Source of the DNA: Streptomyces sp. NBC_00539
Lineage (GTDB): Bacteria > Actinomycetota > Actinomycetes > Streptomycetales > Streptomycetaceae
Assembly (NCBI RefSeq): GCF_036346105.1
Contig: NZ_CP107811.1
Coordinates: forward strand, 4,855,501-4,919,500
DNA length: 64,000 nucleotides
Reading direction: 5' to 3'
This document shows, in pieces, positions 43,107 to 52,700 of the stretch. Position 1 is the stretch's first letter; every line of letters begins with the position of its first letter. The notes beneath the pieces were generated by a model. It was not told the origin of the DNA, made no database searches, and saw nothing but the letters and a program-made list of their open reading frames with translations. The translations under genes were made by a program, and so were the position numbers.

Positions 43107-43964
43107 CTACGGCAGGGTCAGGATCTCCGCCCCGGAGTCGGTCACGACCAGCGTGTGCTCGAACTGCGCGGTGCGCTTGCGGTCCTTGGTGACGACCGTC
43201 CAGCCGTCGGCCCACATGTCGTACTCGTGCGTGCCCAGCGTCAGCATCGGCTCGATGGTGAAGGTCATGCCGGGCTCGATGACGGTGGTCGCGTGCGGGC
43301 TGTCGTAGTGCGGGATGATCAGGCCCGAGTGGAACGACGTGTTGATGCCGTGCCCCGTGAAGTCCCGGACCACGCCGTAGCCGAAACGCTTCGCGTACGA
43401 CTCGATGACCCGGCCGATGACGTTGATCTGGCGGCCCGGCTTGACCGCCTTGATGGCCCGGTTCAGGGACTCGCGGGTGCGCTCCACCAGCAGGCGCGAC
43501 TCCTCGTCCACCTCGCCGCACAGGTAGGTGGCGTTGTTGTCGCCGTGGACGCCGCCGATGTACGCGGTCACGTCGAGGTTCACGATGTCGCCGTCCCGCA
43601 GGACGGTCGAGTCGGGGATCCCGTGACAGATGACCTCGTTGACCGAGGCGCACAGGGACTTCGGGAAGCCGCGGTAGCCGAGCGTCGAGGGGTAGGCACC
43701 GTGGTCGCACATGAACTCGTGCGCGACCCGGTCCAGCTCGTCGGTGGTCACGCCCGGCGCGATGTGCTTGGCGGCCTCTTCCATCGCCCGGGCGGCGATC
43801 CGGCCGGCGGTGCGCATCGCCTCGATGGTCTCGGGCGTCTGCACCTCCGGTCCGGTGTAGGGCGTGGGCCCGGGTTTGCCCACGTACTCGGGCCGGCGGA
43901 TGTTGCCGGGAACGGAACGGGCGGGGGAGAGCTCGCCGGGTACGAGCAGCGACTGGCCAGACAT
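43107..43964 (-). CDS. map: Methionine aminopeptidase type I
   Basis: A 285-residue enzyme that removes N-terminal methionine from new proteins. The dinuclear metal ligands are seen in order: [24 protein letters not shown] (two Asp), [12 protein letters not shown] (His), [11 protein letters not shown] (Glu) and [10 protein letters not shown] (Glu). The approximately 45-residue N-terminal extension ([23 protein letters not shown]) with an SH3-binding-like proline motif is typical of the longer actinobacterial MetAP. The start at 43964 is the only ATG before conserved sequence; the frame extends further without support. Confidence 0.95.
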   Translation of the reverse strand: MSGQSLLVPGELSPARSVPGNIRRPEYVGKPGPTPYTGPEVQTPETIEAMRTAGRIAARAMEEAAKHIAPGVTTDELDRVAHEFMCDHGAYPSTLGYRGFPKSLCASVNEVICHGIPDSTVLRDGDIVNLDVTAYIGGVHGDNNATYLCGEVDEESRLLVERTRESLNRAIKAVKPGRQINVIGRVIESYAKRFGYGVVRDFTGHGINTSFHSGLIIPHYDSPHATTVIEPGMTFTIEPMLTLGTHEYDMWADGWTVVTKDRKRTAQFEHTLVVTDSGAEILTLP

Positions 43965-44045
43965 GCAAGCGAGTGTATCCAGCGGGGATGGGGCAGCATG
44001 GCGACAGAGAGCGGCGGGAGCCGCAACGAGAGGAGCCGGCGGACG

Positions 44046-44303
44046 ATGGCCCTGTTCAAGAAGCGCCAGACGGGCAAACCGGGCGAGTGGTACTACTGCC
44101 TGGTCCACCACAAGGTCGAGGAAGGCCCCGAGTGCCCGGCCAAGGACCGGTTCGGCCCGTACTCCAGCCCCGAGGAGGCGGCCCACGCCATGGAGACCGC
44201 CGAGGAGCGGAACCTGGAGTGGCAGAACGACCCCAAGTGGAACGACAAGACCGGCGACGGCGGCGGACCGGACGGACCGGACGGGAGCGCGCCCTCTCCC
44301 TAG
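44046..44303 (+). CDS. Small conserved actinobacterial protein (WYYC-HH motif)
   Basis: An 85-residue protein starting [49 protein letters not shown] before ATG 44046 favours this start; ATG 43998 would add 16 residues. The Cys-x3-His-His and Cys spacing hints at a small metal site, and the rest is acidic with a Gly/Asp/Pro tail. I recognise it only as a conserved streptomycete hypothetical protein, divergent from map. Confidence 0.75.
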   Translation: MALFKKRQTGKPGEWYYCLVHHKVEEGPECPAKDRFGPYSSPEEAAHAMETAEERNLEWQNDPKWNDKTGDGGGPDGPDGSAPSP

Positions 44304-44330
44304 GCCCGGACCGGCGCCCCGCCGCGCGGC

Positions 44331-44939
44331 CTACCAGCGGCTGGGTGGCGGCGCGGTGAGCTGGTCGGCCAGCCGCGCCAGCCGGTCCCGCAGCCGGCGC
44401 GGCCCGCCGCGCGGCCCGGGCAGGTGGTTCTCCCCGGCCGCCGCGCTCACCAGGTGCTGCACGGTGTCCAGGTCCAGCTCGGCGGTGGCGTCCGGCACCG
44501 ACAGCGCCTCGTGGGCCAGCGTGCCCAGGTCGGGGTCCCCGCCGTCCAGGGACAGTACGGTCGCCCCGGCCCGGCGGGCGTCGTGGACGCGCTCCAGCAG
44601 ACCCCCGCCCGGCTGTTCCGGGGCGACCACCAGCAGGGTGTGCCCGCGCCGGGCCGCCTCCAGCCGGCTCAGCCCCACCGACAGGTGCGGCGGTTCACCC
44701 GGCCGCACCAGGTGGCGTACGAGGGTCGGCGCCAGCTGGGGCAGTCCCGACCAGGCGGCCTCGTCCACCAGGTGGGCGGCCAGGTGCCAGGGCTCGTACC
44801 GCTCGGTGCCCACCAGCAGCAGGTTCCCTCCGGCCGGTACGACCGAGCGGCGAAGCGCACCGGCGAACCGGCGCGCGGCGCCGGGCCACTGCGTACCGGC
44901 GAGCACCTCGCGCAGCAGCGCGACCCTCACGGCGTCCAT
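44331..44939 (-). CDS. Conserved hypothetical protein, SIS-like nucleotide/sugar-binding fold
   Basis: A 202-residue protein. The central part alternates strands and helices: GNLLLVGTERYEPWHLAAHL, GHTLLVVAPEQPGGGLLERVHDARRAGATVLSLDGGDPDLGTLA. This strand-turn-helix order resembles SIS-domain phosphosugar isomerases, but I cannot confirm it. The C-terminus is rich in Arg and Pro. It is divergent from the F420:NADPH reductase gene with about 100 bases between starts. Function unknown. Confidence 0.6.
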   Translation of the reverse strand: MDAVRVALLREVLAGTQWPGAARRFAGALRRSVVPAGGNLLLVGTERYEPWHLAAHLVDEAAWSGLPQLAPTLVRHLVRPGEPPHLSVGLSRLEAARRGHTLLVVAPEQPGGGLLERVHDARRAGATVLSLDGGDPDLGTLAHEALSVPDATAELDLDTVQHLVSAAAGENHLPGPRGGPRRLRDRLARLADQLTAPPPSRW

Positions 44940-45038
44940 GGCGGCATCCTGCCGCAGACGCGGTCGGTACGGTGGGCACTTCCCCGGGATGCCTCCCGAC
45001 GGGTGGGGGGGACGGTACTCGGCAGTACCTTTGCCCCC

Positions 45039-45743
45039 ATGACTACCTCAGACAGCACGCAGAAGCCGCCGGCCAAGGACCCCTGGGACCTGCCGGACGT
45101 CTCGGGCCTCGTCGTCGGCGTCCTCGGCGGCACCGGTGACCAGGGCCGCGGCCTGGCCTACCGCTTCGCCCGGGCCGGCCAGAAGGTGATCATCGGCTCC
45201 CGCGCCGCCGACCGCGCGCGGGCCGCCGCCGGGGAACTGGGCCTGGGCGTGGAGGGCGCGGACAACGCCGAGTGCGCGCGGCGCAGCGACATCGTGATCA
45301 TCGCGGTGCCGTGGGAAGGCCACGCGAAGACCCTCGAAGCGCTGCGCGAGGACCTCGCGGGCAAGCTGGTGGTGGACTGCGTCAACCCGCTCGGCTTCGA
45401 CAAGCAGGGCGCGTACGCCCTCCAGGTCCCCGAGGGCAGCGCCGCCCAGCAGGCCGCGGCCCTGCTCCCCGACTCCCGGGTCACGGCGGCCTTCCACCAC
45501 CTCTCGGCGGTGCTGCTCCAGGACGAGTCGGTCGAGGAGATCGACACCGACGTGATGGTCCTCGGCGAATCCCGCGCCGACACCGACGTGGTCCAGGCCC
45601 TCACGGCCCGCGTCCCGGGCATGCGCGGCGTCTTCGCGGGCCGCCTGCGCAACGCCCACCAGGTCGAAGCCCTGGTCGCCAACCTCATCTCCACGAACCG
45701 CCGCTACAAGTCCCACGCGGCCCTGCGCATCACGGACGTCTGA
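45039..45743 (+). CDS. npdG: NADPH-dependent F420 reductase
   Basis: A 234-residue protein. The N-terminal Rossmann motif VVGVLGGTGDQGRGLAYRFARAG and VIIGSRAADRARAAA binds NADPH; DIVIIAVPWEGHAKTL, VVDCVNPLGFDKQGAY and VTAAFHHLSAVLL complete the F420:NADP oxidoreductase pattern. It transfers hydride between NADPH and the deazaflavin F420, supplying reduced cofactor to enzymes such as the LLM oxidoreductase at 4120-5130. The roughly 20-residue N-terminal extension (KPPAKDPWDLPD) is typical of streptomycete versions. Confidence 0.93.
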   Translation: MTTSDSTQKPPAKDPWDLPDVSGLVVGVLGGTGDQGRGLAYRFARAGQKVIIGSRAADRARAAAGELGLGVEGADNAECARRSDIVIIAVPWEGHAKTLEALREDLAGKLVVDCVNPLGFDKQGAYALQVPEGSAAQQAAALLPDSRVTAAFHHLSAVLLQDESVEEIDTDVMVLGESRADTDVVQALTARVPGMRGVFAGRLRNAHQVEALVANLISTNRRYKSHAALRITDV

Positions 45744-45767
45744 CCCCGGACCCACCCTGCCCGGCGG

Positions 45768-47825
45768 TCAGCCGCGTCGCGCGGAACGCCCGTCCAGCAC
45801 GCCCAGCTGTGCGATGACGCCGTGATAGAAGCGGTCCACGGCGTCATCCACGCTGCGGATGAAGCCCGAATCCGTGTTGCCCCGGGAACTCCCCATTCCC
45901 TTGACCAGGGACAGCCGGAACCCGGTGGCCGGCGCCCCGCCCTTGGGCAGTAGATTGCCCGGTTCGGGACGCAGCCGTTCCAGCGTGCCGCGCGGGCCGT
46001 TCCCACCCTCCATCAGTGTCTCCACGTGAAGATCGGCCGGTGCCTCGGCCAGCGTCCGCAGCAGCTTCTTCGCCATGGCCAGGGGGTACGAACCCGCAGG
46101 CGCGGGGATTTCCACTGACGTGCGGATCCTGGCCGTCCGCAGGTCGGCGGTGACCGCGACGACACTGTTCGTCCCGTCGATCCGGAATTCCGCCGTCAGT
46201 CGCCCGTCCGCGCAGAGCCTCTCGGCCGCGGCGAGCCGCCGTTCCTTCGGGTCGCTACCGCGCCGGGCCCGCTGCACCGGCAGCGCCTTCTGGCCCAGTT
46301 CACCACCGAGGCGCAGGCACGTCTGGCGGATGAGCCGCTCCCAGCTCTCCACGACGTCCACCGCCCGGCTGTCATCGACGCAGAGCGTCTCGTCCTCGAT
46401 GCCGTTACGAACGGCCACCCAGGAGGGGCCCATGTTCTGGAAGCCGTGGCAGCCGGAGTTCTCGTGCTGGAGGTACTGCAAGAACTCCTGGACGAGCCAC
46501 GCATGTGCTGCGTTCCCCACGCCCTCGTGCCGGATCAGCATCTGGGCCTGGTGGGCCACCTCGGCCCAGGAAAGGTGCCAGAGACCGACCTTGTGCTTCC
46601 GTCGTCCGTCGATCTTGATGTCGACGACGTCCGAGCCTTCGAGGGCCACGTCGTTGGAGAGGGTGATCACGGCCTCGTAGCCGCGCCGAGCCGCGATGTC
46701 CACGTACTGCTGCACCTGCTCGGGCTTGAGCGGGTTCCCGTTGGTCTTCGTCTCCACCAGGGCCGTCCACAGCTTCCCGGCACGTTCCACCCGGATCACA
46801 CCGTCCGGCCGGCGCGGGGTGTCGCCGTGGGGGAGGGACACCTCGGTGAAGGTCTGCATGCGGCCCGTCGGGGCGCCGAACGCGGCCGTGAGCCGACGCC
46901 CCAGTTCGGGCACCTGGGCCATGACGGACAGCAGCACGGAGGTGGCGCGGACCTCCCGTTCACGGTCGCTCTTGAGCGAGGGGACCGGAAACAGACGCGC
47001 CATCTGCCAAGCGTCGCTCTCGGCGAGCGACTTCTGGTCCTTGGGGAGCGTGACCTTCTTCTTGGTGGTCCGGGGCCCCTTGGAACGCTGCGCGGGGATG
47101 CTCGCGGCTTCGGCCCCGGCGCCTTCCGGGGCCGCCGAACCAACCGGTGCTTGCGGCGCTTCCGCTTCCTTGCTCGTCAAGGGGCCGGGCGCTTTCGCTC
47201 CGTCGGCGTCCTCGGGTCCCTCGATGGCCGTGGTGCCTTCGGCGTGTTCGGTGGCTCCGGTCTGTTCGGGCTCCTCGCTGTCGTCGAGCACCACGATGCC
47301 GAAGTCGGTGGCGAGACCGGCCAGACCGGTTTCGTACCCCTGGCCCACGGCCCGGAACTTCCATTCGTCGCCTCGCCGGTACAGCTCACCGAAGATGAAC
47401 GCCGTCTCGGGGCCCGCGTCGTCGATGGAGAATCCGACCAGCGCCTCCCCGGACCGGTCCGCGACCGTCATCCGCAGATCGTCGAGGTCCCCGAAGCGCG
47501 CGCCGCCGTACTGGCTGGCCGCAACGACGATCCGTGTGACGTCCTCCGGCACCGCCGTCAGATCCAGGCTGATGCGGTCCTCGTCACCGCTCTCGGTCGG
47601 AGCCTTGCCGAGCAGCCGCACGCTGCCGTCGGCGGCGGCCGGGTGGTTGTAGAAGTAGAAGTCGTTCTCGCTGCGGATCTTGCCACTCGCGTCCAGCAGC
47701 AGAACGGAGACGTCAGCGTCTCCGGCTCCCGATGCACTCGTCCAGCCAAGGCTCACGACAACCGCTCCGGCGTCCTCGCTGAGAGCGGTCAGACTGACGT
47801 TCGCGCCCTTGGAGATCTCCTGCAT
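45768..47825 (-). CDS. TerD domain fused to PD-(D/E)XK nuclease domain
   Basis: A 685-residue protein. Residues 1-180 are a TerD domain (MQEISKGANVSL, SVLLLDASGKIRSENDFYFYN, RLLGKAPTESGDEDRISLDL, GELYRRGDEWKFRAVGQGY), a calcium-binding stress-response fold. Residues 183-265 are an acidic/Pro-rich linker ending in basic PRTTKKK. Residues about 280-420 carry a restriction-endonuclease fold: RRPDGVI (Asp341), ALVETKTNG (Glu358, Lys360) and EQVQQYVDIA (Gln370-x3-Tyr374), that is PD...ExK plus QxxxY. The remaining 260 residues are unrecognised. Convergent with npdG; no other ter genes are adjacent. Confidence 0.85.
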   Translation of the reverse strand: MQEISKGANVSLTALSEDAGAVVVSLGWTSASGAGDADVSVLLLDASGKIRSENDFYFYNHPAAADGSVRLLGKAPTESGDEDRISLDLTAVPEDVTRIVVAASQYGGARFGDLDDLRMTVADRSGEALVGFSIDDAGPETAFIFGELYRRGDEWKFRAVGQGYETGLAGLATDFGIVVLDDSEEPEQTGATEHAEGTTAIEGPEDADGAKAPGPLTSKEAEAPQAPVGSAAPEGAGAEAASIPAQRSKGPRTTKKKVTLPKDQKSLAESDAWQMARLFPVPSLKSDREREVRATSVLLSVMAQVPELGRRLTAAFGAPTGRMQTFTEVSLPHGDTPRRPDGVIRVERAGKLWTALVETKTNGNPLKPEQVQQYVDIAARRGYEAVITLSNDVALEGSDVVDIKIDGRRKHKVGLWHLSWAEVAHQAQMLIRHEGVGNAAHAWLVQEFLQYLQHENSGCHGFQNMGPSWVAVRNGIEDETLCVDDSRAVDVVESWERLIRQTCLRLGGELGQKALPVQRARRGSDPKERRLAAAERLCADGRLTAEFRIDGTNSVVAVTADLRTARIRTSVEIPAPAGSYPLAMAKKLLRTLAEAPADLHVETLMEGGNGPRGTLERLRPEPGNLLPKGGAPATGFRLSLVKGMGSSRGNTDSGFIRSVDDAVDRFYHGVIAQLGVLDGRSARRG

Positions 47826-48032
47826 GTGTCCCCCCGTTCGCCGGCTTCGCCCCTGTGGACACAGCCCCCGGCGAACCGTAACGGGGTGCCGGGCGAAAGA
47901 GCGGCTGAAGAGGAAAATGCGATGATATGCACCCGGCGGTCAGCGGTGGGACGGGTGAGGGCGGCGGGTGGGTGGGGATGGGGGACACTGGAGGGGCTCG
48001 ACCCCTTCTGTGCCGCCGAGGAGCTCTGCCGC

Positions 48033-48206
48033 ATGCCCCGCCTTGCCGTGTTCGCCGTTGTCGTCTGCCTCATGTCCGTGGCCGCGGCCGTGGTCGCCTT
48101 CGTGGAGGGCAGCTTCCTCGGGATCGTCTGGGTCCTGCTGGCCGGTCTGACCTCCAACATGGCCTGGTACTACGTCCGCAAGGCCAAGGCGGAGAAGCAG
48201 GCCTGA
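48033..48206 (+). CDS. 57-residue two-helix membrane protein
   Basis: Starts at ATG 48033 behind GAGGAGCTCTGCCGC. Two hydrophobic segments, AVFAVVVCLMSVAAAVVAFVEG and FLGIVWVLLAGLTSNMAWYYV, are followed by a charged tail RKAKAEKQA. It is embedded in a long meaningless open frame; codon usage and ribosome site support only the last 57 codons. Conserved-looking small streptomycete protein; function unknown. Confidence 0.7.
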   Translation: MPRLAVFAVVVCLMSVAAAVVAFVEGSFLGIVWVLLAGLTSNMAWYYVRKAKAEKQA

Positions 48207-48224
48207 CCGGCCGCCGGACGCCCG

Positions 48225-48830
48225 CTAGCCCTTGCGGCGGGGCTGCTTGATCTTGATGCGGCCGGTCCGTGGGTGCCCGACGACCGTGAGCACCGGGGCG
48301 GCCGGGTCCGCGGGCGCCGAGACCTGGTTGGCGATGTGCGCCGTATTGGTGCTCGACCCGTCGATGCGCACCGCCCAGCCCTGCGGGACGACCAGCTGGA
48401 TGCTGCCCGATCCGCACCGCGCCTCGACGGTGACCTCACCGTGCAGGCAGATCGCCTCGGTGAAGTCGATCACGATGCTCAGCATCTTGCACTCGGCGAC
48501 GATCCTGCGCGGGACCGTCCACCGGCCGTGCTGCTTGATGCTGCTCATACCGGTCTTGAGGACGAGCGTGTCCGCTTCGGTCCCGGGACGTACCCCCGAA
48601 CCCCGCCCCTGCGGCAAGTCGGCCACCAGCACGTCCAGTTCGCCGTAGGTCTTCGCGGCGTACGCGCGATCGAGCCGCTCCTCCAACTCGGCGAGGCCGA
48701 GCCGGCCCTCACCGGCGGCGACCCGCAGCTGCTCGGCCACCGCTTCCCGGTCCACGTCCGCTGCCCGGAGCTCCACCGTGTCCCGCACCGACGGCTCCGG
48801 CGACTCCTGCTCCCCATTGATCATGGTCAT
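48225..48830 (-). CDS. DUF1707 domain protein
   Basis: A 201-residue protein. Residues 18-70 are DUF1707 (ELRAADVDREAVAEQLRVAAGEGRLGLAELEERLDRAYAAKTYGEL), a short helical domain common at the N-terminus of actinobacterial regulators and membrane proteins. Residues 90-190 are beta-rich (IVIDFTEAICLHGEVTVEARCGSGSIQLVVPQGWAV), like the cell-wall-active-antibiotic-response domain seen with LiaF-type proteins. ATG 48824 is an alternative start. No membrane segment. Role unknown. Confidence 0.85.
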   Translation of the reverse strand: MTMINGEQESPEPSVRDTVELRAADVDREAVAEQLRVAAGEGRLGLAELEERLDRAYAAKTYGELDVLVADLPQGRGSGVRPGTEADTLVLKTGMSSIKQHGRWTVPRRIVAECKMLSIVIDFTEAICLHGEVTVEARCGSGSIQLVVPQGWAVRIDGSSTNTAHIANQVSAPADPAAPVLTVVGHPRTGRIKIKQPRRKG

Positions 48831-48860
48831 GGACTGTAATCGCAGTGAAGCGGCCCGGCG

Positions 48861-49655
48861 CTACGGGAGCGTGCAGTAGCCGTCGGTCTCCTGCCAGAAG
48901 CGGTAGAGGTTGTGGCCGCAGTACGTCTCCAGGTCGGACACGCCCAGCGCGCCGAGGACATCGGTGACCCGGTCGAAGAAGAACACGTTCACCTCGGGGA
49001 TCCACAGCAGCGCGAACACGCCGATCAGGGCGAAAGGTGCGAGCGGCGCCACCTCGCGGCGCACCCGCTGGGACAGCCAGGGCTCGATGACCCCGTAGCC
49101 GTCCAGCCCCGGGACCGGCAGGAAGTTCAAGATCGCCGCCGAGACCTGGAGCAGCGCGAGGAAGGCCAGGGCGAAGCGGAAGACGAGGGGCACGCCGTCG
49201 AGGGCGTGCAGCCAGAACGGCGCCGTGCACACGGCCGCGAACAGCACGTTGGTCAGCGGGCCCGCCGCCGAGACGAGGCTGTGCTTCCAACGGCCGCGGA
49301 TCCTGTCCCGCTCGATGTACACGGCGCCGCCGGGCAGGCCCAGACCGCCCAGGATCACGAACACCACCGGCAGCACGATGCTGAGGAGCGCGTGCGTGTA
49401 CTTGAGCGGATTCAGCGTCAGGTAGCCCTTGGCCCCCACCGAGATGTCACCGCCGTGCAGGGCGGTACGGGCGTGCGCGTACTCGTGCAGGCACAGGGAG
49501 ACCACCCACGCGGACGTCACGAAGAGGAACACGGCGAGCCCGGGGCTCGTCGCGTAGCCGGTCCACACGGCCCAGCCGGTGACCGCCATGACGGCGACGA
49601 TGCCCAGAAACACGGAACTGACCCGCCGCTCGGAGCGGCTCCCCTGGTGACTCAT
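48861..49655 (-). CDS. Site-2 protease family (M50) membrane metalloprotease
   Basis: A 264-residue polytopic protein with about six transmembrane helices. The zinc site is SLCLHEYAHARTA (HExxH in a helix at about residue 56) with the third ligand in LNFLPVPGLDGYGV (Asp near residue 187). It is a rhomboid-unrelated intramembrane protease that would cleave single-pass substrates, for example anti-sigma factors. No PDZ domain is present. The only ATG near the start of homology is 49655; the open frame beyond is not coding. Divergent from the AfsR-like regulator. Confidence 0.9.
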   Translation of the reverse strand: MSHQGSRSERRVSSVFLGIVAVMAVTGWAVWTGYATSPGLAVFLFVTSAWVVSLCLHEYAHARTALHGGDISVGAKGYLTLNPLKYTHALLSIVLPVVFVILGGLGLPGGAVYIERDRIRGRWKHSLVSAAGPLTNVLFAAVCTAPFWLHALDGVPLVFRFALAFLALLQVSAAILNFLPVPGLDGYGVIEPWLSQRVRREVAPLAPFALIGVFALLWIPEVNVFFFDRVTDVLGALGVSDLETYCGHNLYRFWQETDGYCTLP

Positions 49656-49721
49656 GCGGCGAAACCTATCCCGGCCGGTAAATCGGTCGGGCCCGGGGGC
49701 CCGGGCAGCGACAATGGGCCG

Positions 49722-52700
49722 GTGCGTTACGCGATTCTCGGCACCGCCCAGGCCACTCGCGACGACGGGACCCCCGTCGCCGTCGGCGGAGCGCGCCTGC
49801 GGGCCCTGCTGACCGCGCTGGCGCTGCGGCCCGGCCGCACGGTGCCGGCGGACCTGCTGGTCGACCAGGTCTGGGACGGGGACCCGCCCGCCGACGGCAT
49901 CGCCGCGCTCCAGGCCCTCGTGGCCCGGCTGCGGCGCACTCTGGGGCACGAGGCCGTGCGCTCCGCCGGGGGCGGCTACCTGCTGGCCGCCGACCGGGAC
50001 GACATCGACCTCTACCGCTTCGAGCGGCTGGCCGGCTGCGCCGCTGCGGAGCCGGACCCGGCCCGGGCCGCCGCCCTGTACGACGAGGCCCTCGCCCTGT
50101 GGCGCGGACCGGCGCTGGCCTCCCTGCCCGACCCCGCGGCCGAGTCCGCGCGCTGGGAGGCCGTACGGACGGACGCGCGCCGGGGCCGGCTGGCGGCGGC
50201 CCTCGCGCTGGGGCAGGCGGAGCGGGTCCTGCCGGAGCTGGGCGCGCTGTGCGCCGAGCAGCCGCTGGACGAGCCGTCGCAGGCGCTGCGGATCCGCGCC
50301 CTGCGCGACGCGGGCCGGCCGGCGGAGGCACTGGCCGCCTACGAGCAGGTCCGGCGGGACCTCGCAGACCGCCTGGGCGCCGACCCGGGCCCCGCCCTGC
50401 GTGCCCTGCACGCCGAACTGCTGACCCCCGCGCCGGTCCCCGTACCGACGCCGGTCCCCGTACCTGCGCCGGCCCCCGCACCGCCCGAGCCGGCGCCGGT
50501 ACGGGGCAACCTGAGGGCCCGGCTCACCACCTTCGTCGGCCGCGAGGAGGACATCCGGGTCATCGGCGACGACCTCGCCCGCGCCCGCCTCGTCACGCTG
50601 CTCGGTCCCGGCGGGGCGGGCAAGACCCGGCTCTCGCAGGAGGCCGCCGAGGCCCAGGCCCCCGACGGCCTGCCCGACGGGGTGTGGCTGGTGGAGCTGG
50701 CACCCGTGGACGACCCCGAAGACGTGCCCGAGGCGGTACTCGCCGCGCTCGGAGCCCGCGAGACCAAGCTGCGCGGCGCCGCCGCCGAGGAACTGCGGGC
50801 GCTGACCGACCGCAACGGCGACGACCCCCTCGAACGGCTCGTCGACCACTGCGCACGACGGCGGCTCCTGCTGCTCCTGGACAACTGCGAACACGTCGTC
50901 AAGGCCGCCGCCGCCCTCGCCGAGGAACTCCTCGCCCGCTGCCCCGGCGTACGCATCCTGGCCACCAGCCGCGAACCCCTCGGGGTGCCGGGGGAGACGC
51001 TGCGTCCGGTGGAACCGCTGCCCGACCCGGTCGCGCTACGGCTGCTCGCCGACCGGGGGGCCGCCGCCCGCCCCGGGTTCCGGACGGAGGACGACCCGGA
51101 GGCCGCCGCCGAGATCTGCCGCCGCCTCGACGGACTGCCGCTCGCCATCGAACTCGCCGCCGCCCGGCTGCGGCTGCTGACCGCCCGGCAGATCGCCGAC
51201 CGGCTGGACGACCGGTTCCGCCTGCTCACCAGTGGCTCCCGAACCGTCCTGCCGCGCCAGCAGACGCTGCGCGCCGTCGTGGACTGGTCCTGGGACCTGC
51301 TCGACGCCCCCGAACGGGCCGTGCTGCGCAGGCTGTCGGTCTTCGCGGGCGGCTGCGACCTGGCCGCCGCCGAAGCCGTCTGCGGCGGGGCCGGTGAGAC
51401 CGGGGCCGGTGAGACCGGGCCCGCCGGCTCCCGGGCTGCCGCCCGGGACGGCTCCGGCGCCCGGGACGGCTCCGGCCCGCGGGACGGCGCCGACGTGCTC
51501 TTCCTGCTCGGTTCGCTCGTGGACAAGTCCCTCGTCGTCGCCGCCCCGGGCCCGGACGGCGGCATGCGCTACCGGCTGCTGGAGACCGTCGCCGAGTACG
51601 CGGCCGAGCGCCTCCACGACATGCCCGGCGACCGCGCCGCCACCGAGCGCCGCCACCTCACCCACTACCGCGAACTCGCCCGCACCACCGAGCCGCTGCT
51701 GCGCGGCCACGGCCAGCGCGAGGCCGGCGAGCGGCTGGCGGTCGAGTACGAGAACATCCGTACCGCCCTGCGCCGCGCCGTCGCCACCAAGGACGTGGGC
51801 GAAGTGCTCTGCCTCGTGCACTCCCTGGGCTGGTACTGGCACATGCACGACCTGCGCGCCGAGAGCCGCCACTGGTCCGCCCTCGCCGCCGCCCTCGGCC
51901 CCGACCCCTTCGCCCCGCCCCTCGTCCCCGCCGAGCCCGTCCTGGAACTGATCGTCGACTCCCCGCCGCCGTACACGGGCGAAGTGCTCACCGAAGCCTG
52001 GCGAGGCGTGCAGATGATGTGCATGGCCTCCCGCGACCAGACCAGCACCGACTGGAGCAGTCCCGAGATACGGACGCAGGTCGAGGCGATCGTGCAGGTC
52101 TACCAGCCCGGTCTCCCGCAGACCTGCCGGTTCCCCGGCACCTTCTGGATCTTCGCCGTCATGATCAACGGGGACGTGGGCCTGCTCCGGCGCATCCTCG
52201 ACGCGACCGTCGACACCTCACGCGAACTCGGCTACCGCTGGGCGTACGCCAACGCCCTCCAGCTGCGCGCCAACGTCCTCGCCAACCATGCCGACTGGAG
52301 CGGCGACGCCGCCCGCGACGCGGAGGAGAGCCTGGCCGTCTTCCGGGAGCTCGGCGACGCCTGGGGCTGCGCCGAAGCCCTGTCGGCCCGCGCGGAATCC
52401 CTGGAGAAGCGCGGTGAATTCGCCCTGGCGGCAGCCGACTTCCGGGCCGCCGTCGACTACGCCGAACGCCTCGGCGCCCAGGCGCAGGTCACCGTCCTGC
52501 GGGTGCGGCGGGCCGGGAGCCTCATCGAGAACGATCAGGTGGAGGAGGCCGAGGCGATCCTCGACGAGCTCATCGGGATCGTCCAGCAGTTCAACAACGA
52601 GGCCATGCCGGCCGCCCGGATGTTCCTCGCCGGCGTGTACGGCCGCACCGGCCGCATCCCCCAGGCCCGCGAGCTGCTCCTCTCGCTGCGCGAGGAGTTC

